DNA from: Polynucleobacter sp. AM-26B4
Lineage (GTDB): Bacteria; Pseudomonadota; Gammaproteobacteria; Burkholderiales; Burkholderiaceae
DNA length: 64,000 nt
Direction: 5' to 3'
NCBI RefSeq assembly: GCF_018882285.1
Contig: NZ_JACVOT010000001.1
Span: 186,001-250,000 of the forward strand
Shown here: in pieces, positions 47,918 to 56,793 of the stretch
Position numbering within the stretch: position 1 is the stretch's first letter
Layout of the letters: each line of letters starts with the position of its first letter
Translations under genes and position numbers: made by a program
Notes under the pieces: generated by a model
What the model saw: only the letters and a program-made list of their open reading frames with translations
What the model was told of the DNA's origin: nothing
Databases searched by the model: none

Positions 47918-48664
47918 ATGAATCGTATTGCCACCTCTGAATCAGCCAACAAATGCTCAACTTGTGTTTTAGGACAGTTCTGCCTGCCCGTTGGCCTTAA
48001 TTCGGAAGATATCAGCAAAATTGACTCTCTGGTCACTGAACGGGTCCGCTTAAAAAAAGGTGATGCCTTGTACCGTCAAGGTGATCCTTTGACGGCAGTG
48101 TATGGCATCAAGTTTGGCACCCTTAAAACTGAGTACGCCCTTCCAGATGGTCGCGAACAAATCACCGGATTTCATCTTCCAGGCGAAATGCTGGGCTTAG
48201 ATGGTATTGGTAACAATCAATACCAATCAAATGCCATCGCTCTAGAAGACAGTGAAGCTTGCGTTGTTAAATTTAATGAATTTGAAATCTTAGCAAGACA
48301 AATTCCATCTTTACAACATCAATTTCACCGCATCTTGAGTAAAGAATTAACTCAAGATCAACGCCACTTACTTTCTCTAGGAAGCCTGCGAGCTGAAGAA
48401 CGCTTAGCTAGCTTCTTATTGAATTTTTCAGACCGTCTTGCAGCCAGAGGTTACTCGCCCAGTGAATATCATTTGCGCATGAGTCGTGAAGAGATTGGTA
48501 GCTATTTAGGTATTCAGCTAGAAACAGTGAGTAGATTATTTTCACGCTTCACCGAATCAGGCCTGATTCAAATCAAGCAACGCCACATCAAGTTAATTGA
48601 CATGGAAGGTTTACTAGAATTGGCTGGCAAATCAAGTGCCATTCATTGCGCATCTCATGCTTAA
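47918..48664 (+). CDS. fnr: FNR-type oxygen-sensing transcription factor
   Basis: 248-residue CRP/FNR regulator. The four cluster cysteines are Cys13, Cys16, Cys22 and Cys115; spacings 6 and 93 between the last three are identical to E. coli FNR (Cys23, 29, 122), so an oxygen-labile [4Fe-4S] cluster is expected. The cyclic-nucleotide fold spans about 30-150. The helix-turn-helix is REEIGSYLGIQLETVSRLFSRF with the E-x-x-S-R contacts to TTGAT. It lies next to the cbb3 locus whose promoter has an FNR site. Its transcript ends in a strong terminator. Confidence 0.95.
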   Translation: MNRIATSESANKCSTCVLGQFCLPVGLNSEDISKIDSLVTERVRLKKGDALYRQGDPLTAVYGIKFGTLKTEYALPDGREQITGFHLPGEMLGLDGIGNNQYQSNAIALEDSEACVVKFNEFEILARQIPSLQHQFHRILSKELTQDQRHLLSLGSLRAEERLASFLLNFSDRLAARGYSPSEYHLRMSREEIGSYLGIQLETVSRLFSRFTESGLIQIKQRHIKLIDMEGLLELAGKSSAIHCASHA

Positions 48665-48695
48665 TAAATCAACAAATACCCCAACATCTTTAACC

Positions 48696-48730
48696 AAATA
48701 AAAAAGCAGCTTTAAGCTGCTTTTTTATTT
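48696..48730. terminator. Bidirectional terminator between fnr and the cco cluster
   Basis: A near-perfect palindrome of two 17-base arms with A-run, GCAGC/GCTGC core and T-run, serving fnr and the convergent cco genes. Confidence 0.9.
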
Positions 48731-48754
48731 AATCTCATTTAATTGCTTTGTTGA

Positions 48755-49015
48755 TTAAAGCAAACCACCATCTGCTTTTTCATTGAGATCACACACTGAT
48801 CCTGGCAAGATGTAAATGGTGAGCGCACTTGATAGAGCACATAACAACCAAAAAGCGAAGAATCCAACTGTGTAGATTGCTTCTTTAGATGCATGAATTG
48901 GATGATCTAAAAATACCAAATCCTCTGGATGCACCAAGGTAAAAAATATTCCCTCAGCAATGCCGGCTACTAAGAAAGATGGCCACAAAATCCACATCCA
49001 TAAACGACACTTCAT
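48755..49015 (-). CDS. Small two-helix membrane protein at the end of the cco operon
   Basis: 86 residues with two hydrophobic segments (about 8-27 and 47-70) separated by a polar loop PEDLVFLDHPIHASKEA. I do not recognise the family. Overlap of 4 bases with the preceding ccoH-like gene makes co-translation likely, so a role in cbb3 assembly or membrane context is inferred from position only. It ends GSVCDLNEKADGGLL. Confidence 0.68.
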   Translation of the reverse strand: MKCRLWMWILWPSFLVAGIAEGIFFTLVHPEDLVFLDHPIHASKEAIYTVGFFAFWLLCALSSALTIYILPGSVCDLNEKADGGLL

Positions 49016-49200
49016 TTGGTCACCTGCTCTATTTTTAAACCTTGTTTAACAACACCTTCGCGGATCGTTTGATCAACGTCTTGCGTGAACGCAAACCAAA
49101 TAGTAATGGCAGCACCAATCGCACCAATGGCTGGGCCACTGATGATCAACCATGGCCATAATTGTTTCCACCATGGTTTTGTATCTAATTCTTTTGACAT
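49012..49200 (-). CDS. ccoH: Short CcoH/FixH-like cbb3 assembly protein
   Basis: 62 residues: KPWWKQLWPWLIISGPAIGAIGAAITIWFAF is the typical N-terminal anchor of FixH/CcoH, and EGVVKQGLKIEQ resembles the YYKEGLAIN element after it. The usual periplasmic domain of about 90 more residues is missing. No frameshift remnant is apparent, since the next frame is an unrelated two-helix protein. Its position after ccoG supports the call. Confidence 0.68.
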   Translation of the reverse strand: MSKELDTKPWWKQLWPWLIISGPAIGAIGAAITIWFAFTQDVDQTIREGVVKQGLKIEQVTK

Positions 49201-49258
49201 AAAGTCTCCTTTACCTGCTCCAGCTTTTAGCTTTAAATCTTACTCTTGTCACTTACTC

Positions 49259-50719
49259 TTATCTAGGCACAATAAAACTAGATTTCTCATCACGAACTCT
49301 CAGAGTTTTAGAGGCGTTTGGTCCACTTTCAGTTGCTTCAATATCAAAATGAATGGGGTGTGTACCCGTTTTAACGTCATCAATTGCCACTCTGACTTTC
49401 ACTGGTATCAATAGATTGCTTGATGGATTAACAATGAGCTCACTGATTTCTTTGCCCTGAGAACTCAAAATATGCATGCCCGGTAAACCAGTGGCAACAA
49501 TGCTGACCTTCATTGGGTTTTCAGAAGAGTTCATGATTTGTAAGCGGTAAACGTTTTCTATCTTGGTACCTTCAACTTCACGAGCCAAAGCACCTCGATC
49601 ACGCATCACATCCACTCGCAGAGGATTGCGCAAGAACACTGAGCTGGAAAATGCGATTAACAACACTGACATGATCCCGATATAAATCAGTACACGCGGT
49701 CTAAAAATGTAATGTCGTGCCTTCTTGTTATCCATGTGTTCCAGCATGGCTCGTTCAGATGTGTAACGAATCAAACCTTTGTCGTAACCAACCTTGTCCA
49801 TCACTTGATCACAGGCATCTATACAAGCGCCGCAACCAATGCACATGTATTGCAAGCCATCACGAATATCAATGCCTGTTGGACATACCTGGACACAGAT
49901 ACTGCAATCGACACAATCACCTAAACCAAGCTCTTTATGATTAGCCGCTTTCGAACGACTACCCCGTGGATCACCGCGAGTTTTGTCATAAGTAACAACA
50001 AAAGTGTCTTTATCCACCATCACACTTTGGAAGCGTGCGTAAGGACACATGTATTTACATACTTGTTCACGCATAAAGCCAGCATTGCCCCAAGTAGCAA
50101 AGCTATAGAACAACAACCAGAATGCTTGCCAAGGCCCTAAGGTGAAAGCTATCAGCTCAGCACTCAATACCTTGATAGGTGTGAAGTAACCAACAAAAGT
50201 AAATCCAGTCCACAGTGCAATCAAAATCCACAAAGCATGTTTGGTGATTTTGATGCGCCACTTGCGGAAACCCCAAGGCCACTCTTCCCCATCTAAACGA
50301 ATCCGCGCAAAACGATCTCCTTCAACCTTGCGCTCTATCCACATGAATATTTCTGTGTAGACAGTTTGTGGACAGGCGTATCCACAGAACAAACGACCAG
50401 CCACAGCTGTGAATAAAAATAGTGCTAAAGCTGAAAGAATCAGCAAAAGAGTCAGATAAATAATGTCTTGCGGCCAAAGAACCAAACCAAAGATATAAAA
50501 CTTACGAGACACCAAATCAAAGAGAACGGCTTGACGGTCATTCCATTGAAGCCATGGCAAGCCATAAAACAATACTTGTGTCGCTAGTACTAATATCAAA
50601 CGCCACTTGGCAAAAACCCCACTCACTGAGCGGGGGTAAATTTTGCGTCTTACTTCGTAGAGAGATAGCTCAACTGTATTTTGTGAGCCACCCTCATCTG
50701 CTAGAAAGTCATTGGACAT
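49259..50719 (-). CDS. ccoG: Cytochrome c oxidase accessory protein CcoG (FixG/RdxA)
   Basis: Membrane iron-sulfur protein implicated in copper delivery (Cu2+ reduction) for cbb3 assembly. 486 residues with several transmembrane segments in the first half, CGYACPQTVYTEIFMWIE, and two clusters CVDCSICVQVCPTGIDIRDG and CIGCGACIDACDQVM. The C-terminal part (about 370-486) is an immunoglobulin-like periplasmic domain. The start shares a base region with the ccoP stop (coordinates touch at 50719). Confidence 0.95.
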   Translation of the reverse strand: MSNDFLADEGGSQNTVELSLYEVRRKIYPRSVSGVFAKWRLILVLATQVLFYGLPWLQWNDRQAVLFDLVSRKFYIFGLVLWPQDIIYLTLLLILSALALFLFTAVAGRLFCGYACPQTVYTEIFMWIERKVEGDRFARIRLDGEEWPWGFRKWRIKITKHALWILIALWTGFTFVGYFTPIKVLSAELIAFTLGPWQAFWLLFYSFATWGNAGFMREQVCKYMCPYARFQSVMVDKDTFVVTYDKTRGDPRGSRSKAANHKELGLGDCVDCSICVQVCPTGIDIRDGLQYMCIGCGACIDACDQVMDKVGYDKGLIRYTSERAMLEHMDNKKARHYIFRPRVLIYIGIMSVLLIAFSSSVFLRNPLRVDVMRDRGALAREVEGTKIENVYRLQIMNSSENPMKVSIVATGLPGMHILSSQGKEISELIVNPSSNLLIPVKVRVAIDDVKTGTHPIHFDIEATESGPNASKTLRVRDEKSSFIVPR

Positions 50720-51642
50720 TATTTACTTGTTTTATCTTTAACGTTGGATAAACCCCAAACGTAGGCTGTTAACAAATGAATCTTTTCAGGCGTCAAAATT
50801 GTTTCATGGGCTGGCATCATGCCATTACGACCTTTTAATACTGTTTCAATGATGGTTGCTTCTGAGCCACCATACAACCAAACTTTATCGGTCAAGTTAG
50901 GAGCACCCATGGCTGCCATACCCTTACCTTCAGCACCATGACATGCTGCGCAATTGGCTTTGTAAACCTCAGCACCGCGACCCACTTTGATTTGATCAGC
51001 TGCCAAACCAGATAAGCTGCGAACATAGTTAGCCACATCTGAAACTTGAGCACTTTCAAGATGCGCAAAGGCAGGCATCACACCGGCACGACCACCAATC
51101 AATGTTTGTTTGATATCTTGCGTATCACCACCATATAACCAATCAGTGTCTGCCAAATTAGGGAAGCCTTTAGAGCCACCAGCATCAGAGCCATGGCATT
51201 GCGCACAATGGTTCAAGAAAAGACGTTGGCCCATCTCGCGCGCAGCAGGATCAGCTGCCACTTGCTTTGCATCCATGCTCATGTACTTTGCATAAACAGG
51301 CTTTAACTGTTGATTGGCTTGAACCACAGATGCTTCATGTGCGTTACGCGTGGTGTAGCCCAAAGAGCCTTCATAAGTTCCCATGCCAGGGTATAAAACC
51401 AAATAAACGATGGCAAAAACGCATGAAAGCACAAACATCCACATCCACCAACGTGGTAGCGGGTTATTCAGCTCACGCAAATCACCATCCCAAACGTGGC
51501 CAGTATCTGCTACTGAACCATCAGCTTCATAGGTCACATTGGTTTTGCGTTGTGAGAATAAAAGATACAGACACCAAATGATGCCAACACCTGTCACAAC
51601 AGCAATATAAATGCCCCACCCACTACTGAAAAAATCACTCAT
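50719..51642 (-). CDS. ccoP: cbb3 oxidase diheme cytochrome subunit CcoP
   Basis: 307 residues. Two N-terminal hydrophobic segments (about 10-30 and 65-85) anchor it. Two c-type heme sites follow: CAQCH (146-150) and CAACH (231-235), each with a later methionine ligand region (GRAGVMPAF, GRNGMMPAH). It takes electrons to CcoO and CcoN. The start overlaps ccoQ by ATGA. Confidence 0.97.
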   Translation of the reverse strand: MSDFFSSGWGIYIAVVTGVGIIWCLYLLFSQRKTNVTYEADGSVADTGHVWDGDLRELNNPLPRWWMWMFVLSCVFAIVYLVLYPGMGTYEGSLGYTTRNAHEASVVQANQQLKPVYAKYMSMDAKQVAADPAAREMGQRLFLNHCAQCHGSDAGGSKGFPNLADTDWLYGGDTQDIKQTLIGGRAGVMPAFAHLESAQVSDVANYVRSLSGLAADQIKVGRGAEVYKANCAACHGAEGKGMAAMGAPNLTDKVWLYGGSEATIIETVLKGRNGMMPAHETILTPEKIHLLTAYVWGLSNVKDKTSK

Positions 51643-51818
51643 GATTGATCCTTCTTATCATCTTTCTTATATTCATCTGGGAGATCAAACGGTAACTGTG
51701 CCGATTCATCATTTGCAACACGTCGATTGGCAGACCATGCCCACCAAACGATGCCCACAAAAAACACCAAACCTAAGATGGTTGATGTAGCTGATAAGTA
51801 AGGCACGATATTTTCCAT
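51639..51818 (-). CDS. ccoQ: cbb3 oxidase small subunit CcoQ
   Basis: 59-residue protein with start ATG at 51818 and stop TGA at 51641-51639, read directly from the sequence. It has one membrane segment (about 13-29, LGLVFFVGIVWWAW) and a charged tail DLPDEYKKDDKKDQS. Lies between ccoO and ccoP as expected for this small stabilising subunit. The ATGA overlap couples it to ccoP. Confidence 0.93.
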   Translation of the reverse strand: MENIVPYLSATSTILGLVFFVGIVWWAWSANRRVANDESAQLPFDLPDEYKKDDKKDQS

Positions 51819-51837
51819 TGCTATCTCTTATTTGAAA

Positions 51838-52494
51838 TTACTGAGTTACCGTTGTTTTCACAGGATCAACCGCACGGCGATTGGTCCCTAAACCCTGCAA
51901 ATAAGCAATTAAGGCATCTTCTTCAGTCTTGCCTTCTAGCTCTTTCGGTCCGTTAGCAATTTCTTCTTCCGTGTAAGGAACGCCCAAACGGCTCATGGCC
52001 CTCATGTGCGCAGAAATATCACCCACATTGCTGGCGGGTGCTTTTGCCAACCATGGATAAGCAGGCATATTGGATTCAGGCACCACGTCACGAGGATTGC
52101 GCAAATGAATGCGGTGCCAATCATCAGAATAACGACCACCCACACGAGCCAAATCAGGACCTGTTCTTTTTGAACCCCATAAGAATGGACGATCAAACAC
52201 AGATTCACCGGCCACGGAGTAAGGACCATAACGCTCAGTTTCTGAACGCAAAGTACGAATATGTTGTGAATGACATCCGACACAACCTTCTCTTTGATAC
52301 ACATCGCGACCTGCTAGGCGAAGTGCTGAGTATGGTGTCACGCCTTCAGCAGGCTTGGTGGTTGAGTGCTGGAAAAACAATGGCACGATCTGTACCAAAC
52401 CAGCAATGGCCACAACAAATACTGTCATCACAATCAGCCAACCCACATTGGTTTCTAGCGTGTTGTGAGAGAAGAATTTTTTATTATCAGACAT
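51838..52494 (-). CDS. ccoO: cbb3 oxidase monoheme cytochrome subunit CcoO
   Basis: 218 residues with one N-terminal transmembrane segment (about 18-38) and heme motif [10 protein letters not shown] (about 72-76 for CxxCH). [40 protein letters not shown] provides the methionine ligand. 17 bases after ccoN. Confidence 0.97.
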   Translation of the reverse strand: MSDNKKFFSHNTLETNVGWLIVMTVFVVAIAGLVQIVPLFFQHSTTKPAEGVTPYSALRLAGRDVYQREGCVGCHSQHIRTLRSETERYGPYSVAGESVFDRPFLWGSKRTGPDLARVGGRYSDDWHRIHLRNPRDVVPESNMPAYPWLAKAPASNVGDISAHMRAMSRLGVPYTEEEIANGPKELEGKTEEDALIAYLQGLGTNRRAVDPVKTTVTQ

Positions 52495-52511
52495 GGTATC
52501 TCTCCTTTAGC

Positions 52512-53957
52512 TTAGTGGGCGGTTGCCAAGTTACTGGTTGGGATTGGCGCATCTACAAATTTCTTGTTTTGAATAGTTTTCAAAACGTTGTAGGCCATCA
52601 CAAACATGCCAAACAAGAAACATACGCCGCCCAATAAACGAATCGCATAGAACGGATAAGTTGCTTTTACAGATTCAACAAAGCTGTAAGTCAAAGTACC
52701 ATCTACTTGGAAAGCTCTCCACATCAAACCTTGCATCACGCCAGCAATCCACATAGCGGCGATATAAAGAACCACACCAATCGTAGAAATCCAGAAGTGC
52801 AATTCAATTAACTTGGTGCTGTGCATTTCTTTTTGACCCACCAAACGTGGAATCAAATAGTACATAGAACCAATCGTAATCATCGCCACCCAACCCAATG
52901 CACCAGAGTGCACGTGACCAATGGTCCAGTCTGTGTAGTGCGACAAACTGTTCACAGTCTTGATGGACATCATTGAACCTTCGAAGGTCGACATACCGTA
53001 GAAAGACAAAGCGGTGATCAAAAACTTCAAGATTGGATCGCTGCGCAATTTATGCCATGCACCTGACAGAGTCATGATGCCGTTGATCATGCCACCCCAT
53101 GATGGTGCCAACAAAATCAAAGAGAACACCATGCCCAAAGACTGAGTCCAGTCAGGCAAAGCTGTGTGTTGTAAGTGGTGAGGACCTGCCCACATATAAG
53201 TGAAATTCAATGCCCAGAAGTGAACAATTGATAAACGATATGAATAGATTGGACGCTCTGCCTGCTTAGGAATGAAGTAATACATCATGCCCAAGAAACT
53301 GGTTGTTAAAAAGAAACCAACTGCATTGTGACCATACCACCACTGAATCATTGCATCTTGTGCACCTGAATATGCAGAGTAAGACTTGAATAGACTGGCT
53401 GGCATTTCCAAGTTATTGAAAATGTGCAACATCGCAATCGTCAAGATATACGCGCCAAAGAACCAGTTAGATACATAAATGTGCTTTGTTTTGCGCTTGA
53501 TCACTGTGCCAAAGAAAACCACAGCGTAAGCAACCCAAACCAAAGTGATCAAAATATCAATCGGCCACTCAAGTTCAGCATATTCTTTTGACGTTGACAT
53601 ACCCAATGGCAATGAAATCGCCGCAGCAACAATCACTGCTTGCCAACCCCAAAATGTGAAGGCGGCCAACTTATCTGAGAACAAACGAACCTGACAGGTG
53701 CGCTGCACGATGTAATAAGAAGTTGCGAACAAGGCGCTACCACCGAAGGCAAAAATCACAGCATTGGTGTGCAATGGGCGCAAACGACCATAGCTCAACC
53801 AAGGAATGTTCATTGTGATGTCGGGCCAGATCAGCTGTGCAGCCAAAATCACCCCAACCAACATACCAACAATGCCCCAAAGCACTGTTACCAAGGCAAA
53901 TTGGCGAACAACTTTGTAGTTAAAGTTGTCTTGCGTATTACCCACGGTTAACCCCAT
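52512..53957 (-). CDS. ccoN: cbb3 oxidase catalytic subunit CcoN
   Basis: 481 residues, twelve predicted membrane helices. Heme b/b3 and CuB site histidines are visible in [44 protein letters not shown] and [17 protein letters not shown]. It reduces oxygen at low tension. First gene of ccoN-O-Q-P-G-H-(86-residue protein). An FNR-controlled promoter lies upstream. Confidence 0.98.
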   Translation of the reverse strand: MGLTVGNTQDNFNYKVVRQFALVTVLWGIVGMLVGVILAAQLIWPDITMNIPWLSYGRLRPLHTNAVIFAFGGSALFATSYYIVQRTCQVRLFSDKLAAFTFWGWQAVIVAAAISLPLGMSTSKEYAELEWPIDILITLVWVAYAVVFFGTVIKRKTKHIYVSNWFFGAYILTIAMLHIFNNLEMPASLFKSYSAYSGAQDAMIQWWYGHNAVGFFLTTSFLGMMYYFIPKQAERPIYSYRLSIVHFWALNFTYMWAGPHHLQHTALPDWTQSLGMVFSLILLAPSWGGMINGIMTLSGAWHKLRSDPILKFLITALSFYGMSTFEGSMMSIKTVNSLSHYTDWTIGHVHSGALGWVAMITIGSMYYLIPRLVGQKEMHSTKLIELHFWISTIGVVLYIAAMWIAGVMQGLMWRAFQVDGTLTYSFVESVKATYPFYAIRLLGGVCFLFGMFVMAYNVLKTIQNKKFVDAPIPTSNLATAH

Positions 53958-54000
53958 GGTTTCTCCCTTACTAGCCTAAAGGCCGATTTATCCTGTTGCA

Positions 54001-54043
54001 ATTATAAAAATTGAAGGGGGGAGAAGACCTTGATGTAGGTCAA
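54001..54043 (-). promoter_or_regulatory. FNR-activated class II promoter of the ccoNOQP operon
   Basis: On the reverse strand TTGAC-CTAC-ATCAA (54043-54030) differs by one base from the FNR consensus. A TATAAT element is at 54006-54001. The site centre is about 33 bases upstream of the -10 centre, which places it close to -41.5, the class II activator position. No good -35 hexamer is needed there. The start near 53994 leaves a leader of about 37 bases. Confidence 0.82.
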
Positions 54044-54059
54044 GTTTTGGGACTAAAGA

Positions 54060-54260
54060 TTATTCTTTTTGCTTAACTGAAGTACTTGATGATGGTTTGT
54101 CCATGACACGATTAGATGAAACATCGTCATCCATCAAAATTGAATGGCCTGGACCTTCCAAATCTTCAAATTGGCCACTTTTTACCGCCCAATACAAAAT
54201 CAGGATGATCACTGCGATGACGACGAGTGACATTGGGATTAGTAAATAAAGACTTTCCAT
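54060..54260 (-). CDS. ccoS: cbb3 oxidase maturation protein CcoS
   Basis: 66 residues with one N-terminal membrane helix (MESLYLLIPMSLVVIAVIILILYWAVKSGQFEDLEGP...), the CcoS signature, and a polar tail. Needed for heme/copper insertion in related bacteria. 34 bases after ccoI and 100 bases upstream of ccoN. Confidence 0.92.
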   Translation of the reverse strand: MESLYLLIPMSLVVIAVIILILYWAVKSGQFEDLEGPGHSILMDDDVSSNRVMDKPSSSTSVKQKE

Positions 54261-54294
54261 ACAACTAGTCTAGCTCATTCATCATTCAGAAAGC

Positions 54295-56766
54295 TTATTC
54301 ACTAATTTTTCTTAAACGCCAAGCATTCAATGTGACGGCTAAAGAGGAGAGGCTCATGCCTATACCAGCAAGCCAAGGATTGACCAAGCCCATCATCGCA
54401 ACAGGTATGGCAATCACGTTATAAACAAAAGCCCAGATTAGATTTTGGCGCATGATGATTTTGGTTTTATCTGCAAGCTCTAAAGCTTGCGATAAAGGTT
54501 TTAATGATTCGGTGGTCAACACAGCATCAGCACCAGCTTGCGCCAATGGCGCACCACTGCCTACTGCAATAGAGACATTGGCCTTTGCTAAAAATGGTGC
54601 ATCGTTCACACCATCACCAACAGCCCAAACCACTTTCCCCTCTTTTTGCAAAGCATCACTGAATGAAAACTTATCTTCAGGCAATGCCCCACCCCGATGA
54701 TATTGAATGCCAAAGTAACGAGCCCACCATGTCACCGTTTGTTCATCATCACCTGACAATAGATGAACCTGAATACCTCTTGCTTGAACTTGCTTGATGA
54801 ATTCCATGGCTCCTGGTCTTGGCGTATCCAGCAAAGCAAATACTGCCAACAATCCTTGGTCATCTTTTAAATACACTAAGCTGGTTTGTTCGTTTTCATG
54901 GTTCACTGAAACAGGCTCAAGATTTAACCACTGACGAGCACCCAATTGATAAATGCCTGAACGCAAACCTTTGCCCAATTCACTGACTGGCGCTTCACTC
55001 AAGATGATTGGTTGAATGTCTCGTTTTTGTGCAGCTTCTAAAATTGCTAAACCCAAAGGATGCTTTTGCCCAGACTCCATGGCTGCAGCAATTGCCAACA
55101 CTTGTTGCTCTGTATAGCCCGGGCGCAAAGACAAAATGGCTTTTAACTCAGGATGACCAGTGGTGAGAGTGCCAGTTTTATCAATCACCAAATCTGTTGC
55201 CTTGGCCAAAGTCTCCATGACATGACCTCTGACCACCAGTAAACCTAATTTTGTAATGGCCCCTTGAGCCGCAGCCATTGCTGCAGGCGTGGCCAAAGAT
55301 AAAGCGCATGGGCAACTTGCCACCAACACTGCAACCGCTGTTTCCCAAGCCTTGAGAGGATCTAAGAAATACCAAGCGATCGCAGTAAGCCCTGCTGCTG
55401 TCATCAAGAACACCACAAAATAACCAGCCCATTTTTCTGCCAAGCCAACCACTTGGGGCTTTGCCAATAGAGCTTTATCAAGTAATGAAGCAATGCCGGC
55501 GATTCTGGTGCCCTGACCCAAAGCTGTGACGCGCATCACGATTGGACTCACAATATTGTGACTTCCTGCATATAGAACATCGCCAATATTTTTAGACACT
55601 GGTCGAGATTCTCCAGAAAGAATCGCTTCGTTCAAACTTGCTTCGCCTGAAAGTAAAACGCCATCCACTGGAATCACATCACCAGGCGCAATACGCAATA
55701 CATCACCAACCACGCATCTGACCACTGGCACTGATTTAATCACTTCAGAATTTGCATAATCTTCAAATCGATCACAAGTAGCAGGCAATTGCTTTGCCAA
55801 AGCTTCTGCACCACCTTGAGCATCTTGTCTGGCTAATAACTCTAAATATCTTGCGCCCAGTAAAAATGCAATGAACATGGTGATGGAATCAAAATAACTT
55901 TCGCCAACACCAAAGACCAAACTGATGGTTCCTGCTATGAAGGCTAATGCGACTGCAAGCGATACAGGCACATCCATGCCCAGCATGCCTGTCTTTGGAA
56001 AGTTTCGAATGCTGTGCCAAGCCACCACGAACATCGGACCCGCAGAGTACAGAACCACAGGAACAGTCAAAGCCCAACTGGTCCAACCCAATAACAACTC
56101 TTGCTCAACAAGAAGATCATCGGCGCCTGTGTATGTCGGCCAGGCGTACATCATCACTTGCATCATTCCTAGCACTGCCACACCCAAGCGCATCAACAAA
56201 TGACGGCGCTCTTTTTTAGCAAGATCAGCACTCATCGATGGCTCAAAGGGCCATGCTTCATATCCAATCTGCTCAACAGAATGAAGTAGTTTTGATAGAT
56301 GAACTTCTTTGGGATTGAATCTGACCGTAGCTCGCTGAGTCACATAATTGATTTGTACATCTTTAACACCAAACAGTCTTTTTAAGTGTTGCTCATTCAG
56401 CCAGACACAGGCAGCACAACGAATCTTTTCTAGACGAAGAGTGGTTTCAAGTTCGCCAGGATATTCTGATGAGACTCGCGTGAATCGATCCATCAAGACT
56501 GGATCATCGTATGCCAAAAGAGCATCAGGTACTTGATCAGTCAGTTGACCAACATCATCTGGTTTTTGACCCAGTGGTAAGCGTCGCGCATAAAAGGCTT
56601 CTAAACCCTGACCATGGATTGTTTGCGCAATCGCTAAACAACCAGCACAACAAAAGTAACGAGGCGATCCACCAAGCGTTGCCTCATAAAGATTGTCGCT
56701 GGTTAAATCGCCGCCGCAGTGATAGCAGTCTTCGATTGAAAGTGGGTTCTCAGGCTTGGTATTCAT
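54295..56766 (-). CDS. ccoI: Copper-translocating P1B-type ATPase CcoI/FixI
   Basis: 823 residues. N-terminal metal site with CYHCGGDL and FCCAGCLA (extra cysteine module of the FixI group), HMA domain with CAACVWLNE, then eight membrane helices, the CPC metal site VASCPCALSLATPAAMAAA, the phosphorylation motif VIDKTGTLT, HPLGLAILE, GDGVNDAPFLAKANVSIAVG. It supplies copper for cbb3. Starts 27 bases after fbpA on the same strand; ccoS follows. Confidence 0.96.
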   Translation of the reverse strand: MNTKPENPLSIEDCYHCGGDLTSDNLYEATLGGSPRYFCCAGCLAIAQTIHGQGLEAFYARRLPLGQKPDDVGQLTDQVPDALLAYDDPVLMDRFTRVSSEYPGELETTLRLEKIRCAACVWLNEQHLKRLFGVKDVQINYVTQRATVRFNPKEVHLSKLLHSVEQIGYEAWPFEPSMSADLAKKERRHLLMRLGVAVLGMMQVMMYAWPTYTGADDLLVEQELLLGWTSWALTVPVVLYSAGPMFVVAWHSIRNFPKTGMLGMDVPVSLAVALAFIAGTISLVFGVGESYFDSITMFIAFLLGARYLELLARQDAQGGAEALAKQLPATCDRFEDYANSEVIKSVPVVRCVVGDVLRIAPGDVIPVDGVLLSGEASLNEAILSGESRPVSKNIGDVLYAGSHNIVSPIVMRVTALGQGTRIAGIASLLDKALLAKPQVVGLAEKWAGYFVVFLMTAAGLTAIAWYFLDPLKAWETAVAVLVASCPCALSLATPAAMAAAQGAITKLGLLVVRGHVMETLAKATDLVIDKTGTLTTGHPELKAILSLRPGYTEQQVLAIAAAMESGQKHPLGLAILEAAQKRDIQPIILSEAPVSELGKGLRSGIYQLGARQWLNLEPVSVNHENEQTSLVYLKDDQGLLAVFALLDTPRPGAMEFIKQVQARGIQVHLLSGDDEQTVTWWARYFGIQYHRGGALPEDKFSFSDALQKEGKVVWAVGDGVNDAPFLAKANVSIAVGSGAPLAQAGADAVLTTESLKPLSQALELADKTKIIMRQNLIWAFVYNVIAIPVAMMGLVNPWLAGIGMSLSSLAVTLNAWRLRKISE

Positions 56767-56793
56767 CTCAGCCTGAGATTCTAGGCTTTCTTT

